Position numbers and translations under genes: made by a program. A DNA stretch of 6,088 nucleotides from Candidatus Babelota bacterium. Lineage in GTDB: Bacteria > Babelota > Babeliae > Babelales > Babelaceae. The notes under the pieces were generated by a model. It did not search any database. It saw only the letters and a list, made by a program, of their open reading frames with translations, and was not told where the DNA came from. Of this stretch, positions 5,947-6,088 are shown piece by piece (the first letter of the stretch is position 1; every line of letters begins with the position of its first letter). The stretch spans positions 1 to 6,088 of the forward strand of contig PRDV01000014.1 in NCBI GenBank assembly GCA_003174035.1, given 5' to 3'.

Positions 5947-6088
5947 GGCCTTGAATTCCTAAGAATGTAAAGCGCACTACCTGTTGCATAAAGGACCTCA
6001 GCATTGCGTGACTTTTCTAAGTTCGCTATACTAAACATGCAAACTGTATTGATCATTACGAGTACAATCGCATGCAAAAGAAATTATT
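5947..6088. other. Intergenic end of window, no firm gene
   Basis: No RNA gene or terminator is visible. On the minus strand an open frame from ATG 6056 to TAA 5943 gives 37 residues (MINTVCMFSIANLEKSRN...YILRNSRP) with a hydrophobic start, but it lacks a ribosome-binding site and overlaps the end of the plus-strand pseudogene. On the plus strand ATG 6037 opens a frame to the window edge (MQTVLIITSTIACKRNY), also without a ribosome-binding site. Neither can be called with confidence. Confidence 0.3.

Overview
The window (6,088 bp, AT-rich, standard genetic code) looks like an accessory region of a host-associated or intracellular bacterium. It holds one very long secreted Sel1/TPR-type solenoid protein, a stub of an AAA-ATPase-like (PD-(D/E)XK-associated) gene, a possibly F-box-like gene broken by an insertion sequence, and an insertion sequence that is itself decaying. 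This mix is familiar from protist-associated bacteria such as Holosporales/Paracaedibacteraceae, Amoebophilus and Legionella relatives. That placement is an inference from gene content. No phylogenetic marker is present.

Layout. Bases 1-96 are the end of a truncated AAA-ATPase-like reading frame whose TGA overlaps the next start codon (ATGA). Bases 93-3728 (+) encode an intact protein of about 1,211 residues: signal peptide, beta-rich N-terminal part, helical middle, three or so Sel1-like repeats (residues about 750-880) and a degenerate TPR-like C-terminal solenoid. From about 3822 to 5946 (+) lies one ancestral gene now in pieces. Its N-terminal part (3822/3960-4267) contains a segment resembling an F-box helix region. 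It is split by an insertion sequence (4268-5465), and the part after the insertion (5470-5946) is frameshifted by an exact 29-bp tandem duplication (5646-5703).

The insertion sequence is 1,198 bp, with perfect 14-bp terminal inverted repeats and a 4-bp target duplication (ATGA). It carries one transposase gene on the minus strand (5358-4275) of the IS4 supergroup (DDE fold, YREK signature). That gene is dead in this copy: a TGG-to-TGA change at codon 134 and a one-base gain in an A-run (A8) near codon 303. Removing the element with one ATGA restores the target reading frame exactly, and removing one 29-bp unit restores it again to a stop at 5944-5946.

The transposase leader contains a long hairpin (5359-5411). 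Its 3' arm covers the Shine-Dalgarno sequence and its 5' arm lies upstream of the predicted internal start site. This is the arrangement by which IS10/IS50-type elements silence transposase translation from read-through transcripts. Overall, the large Sel1 gene appears to be kept intact while its surroundings are eroding.
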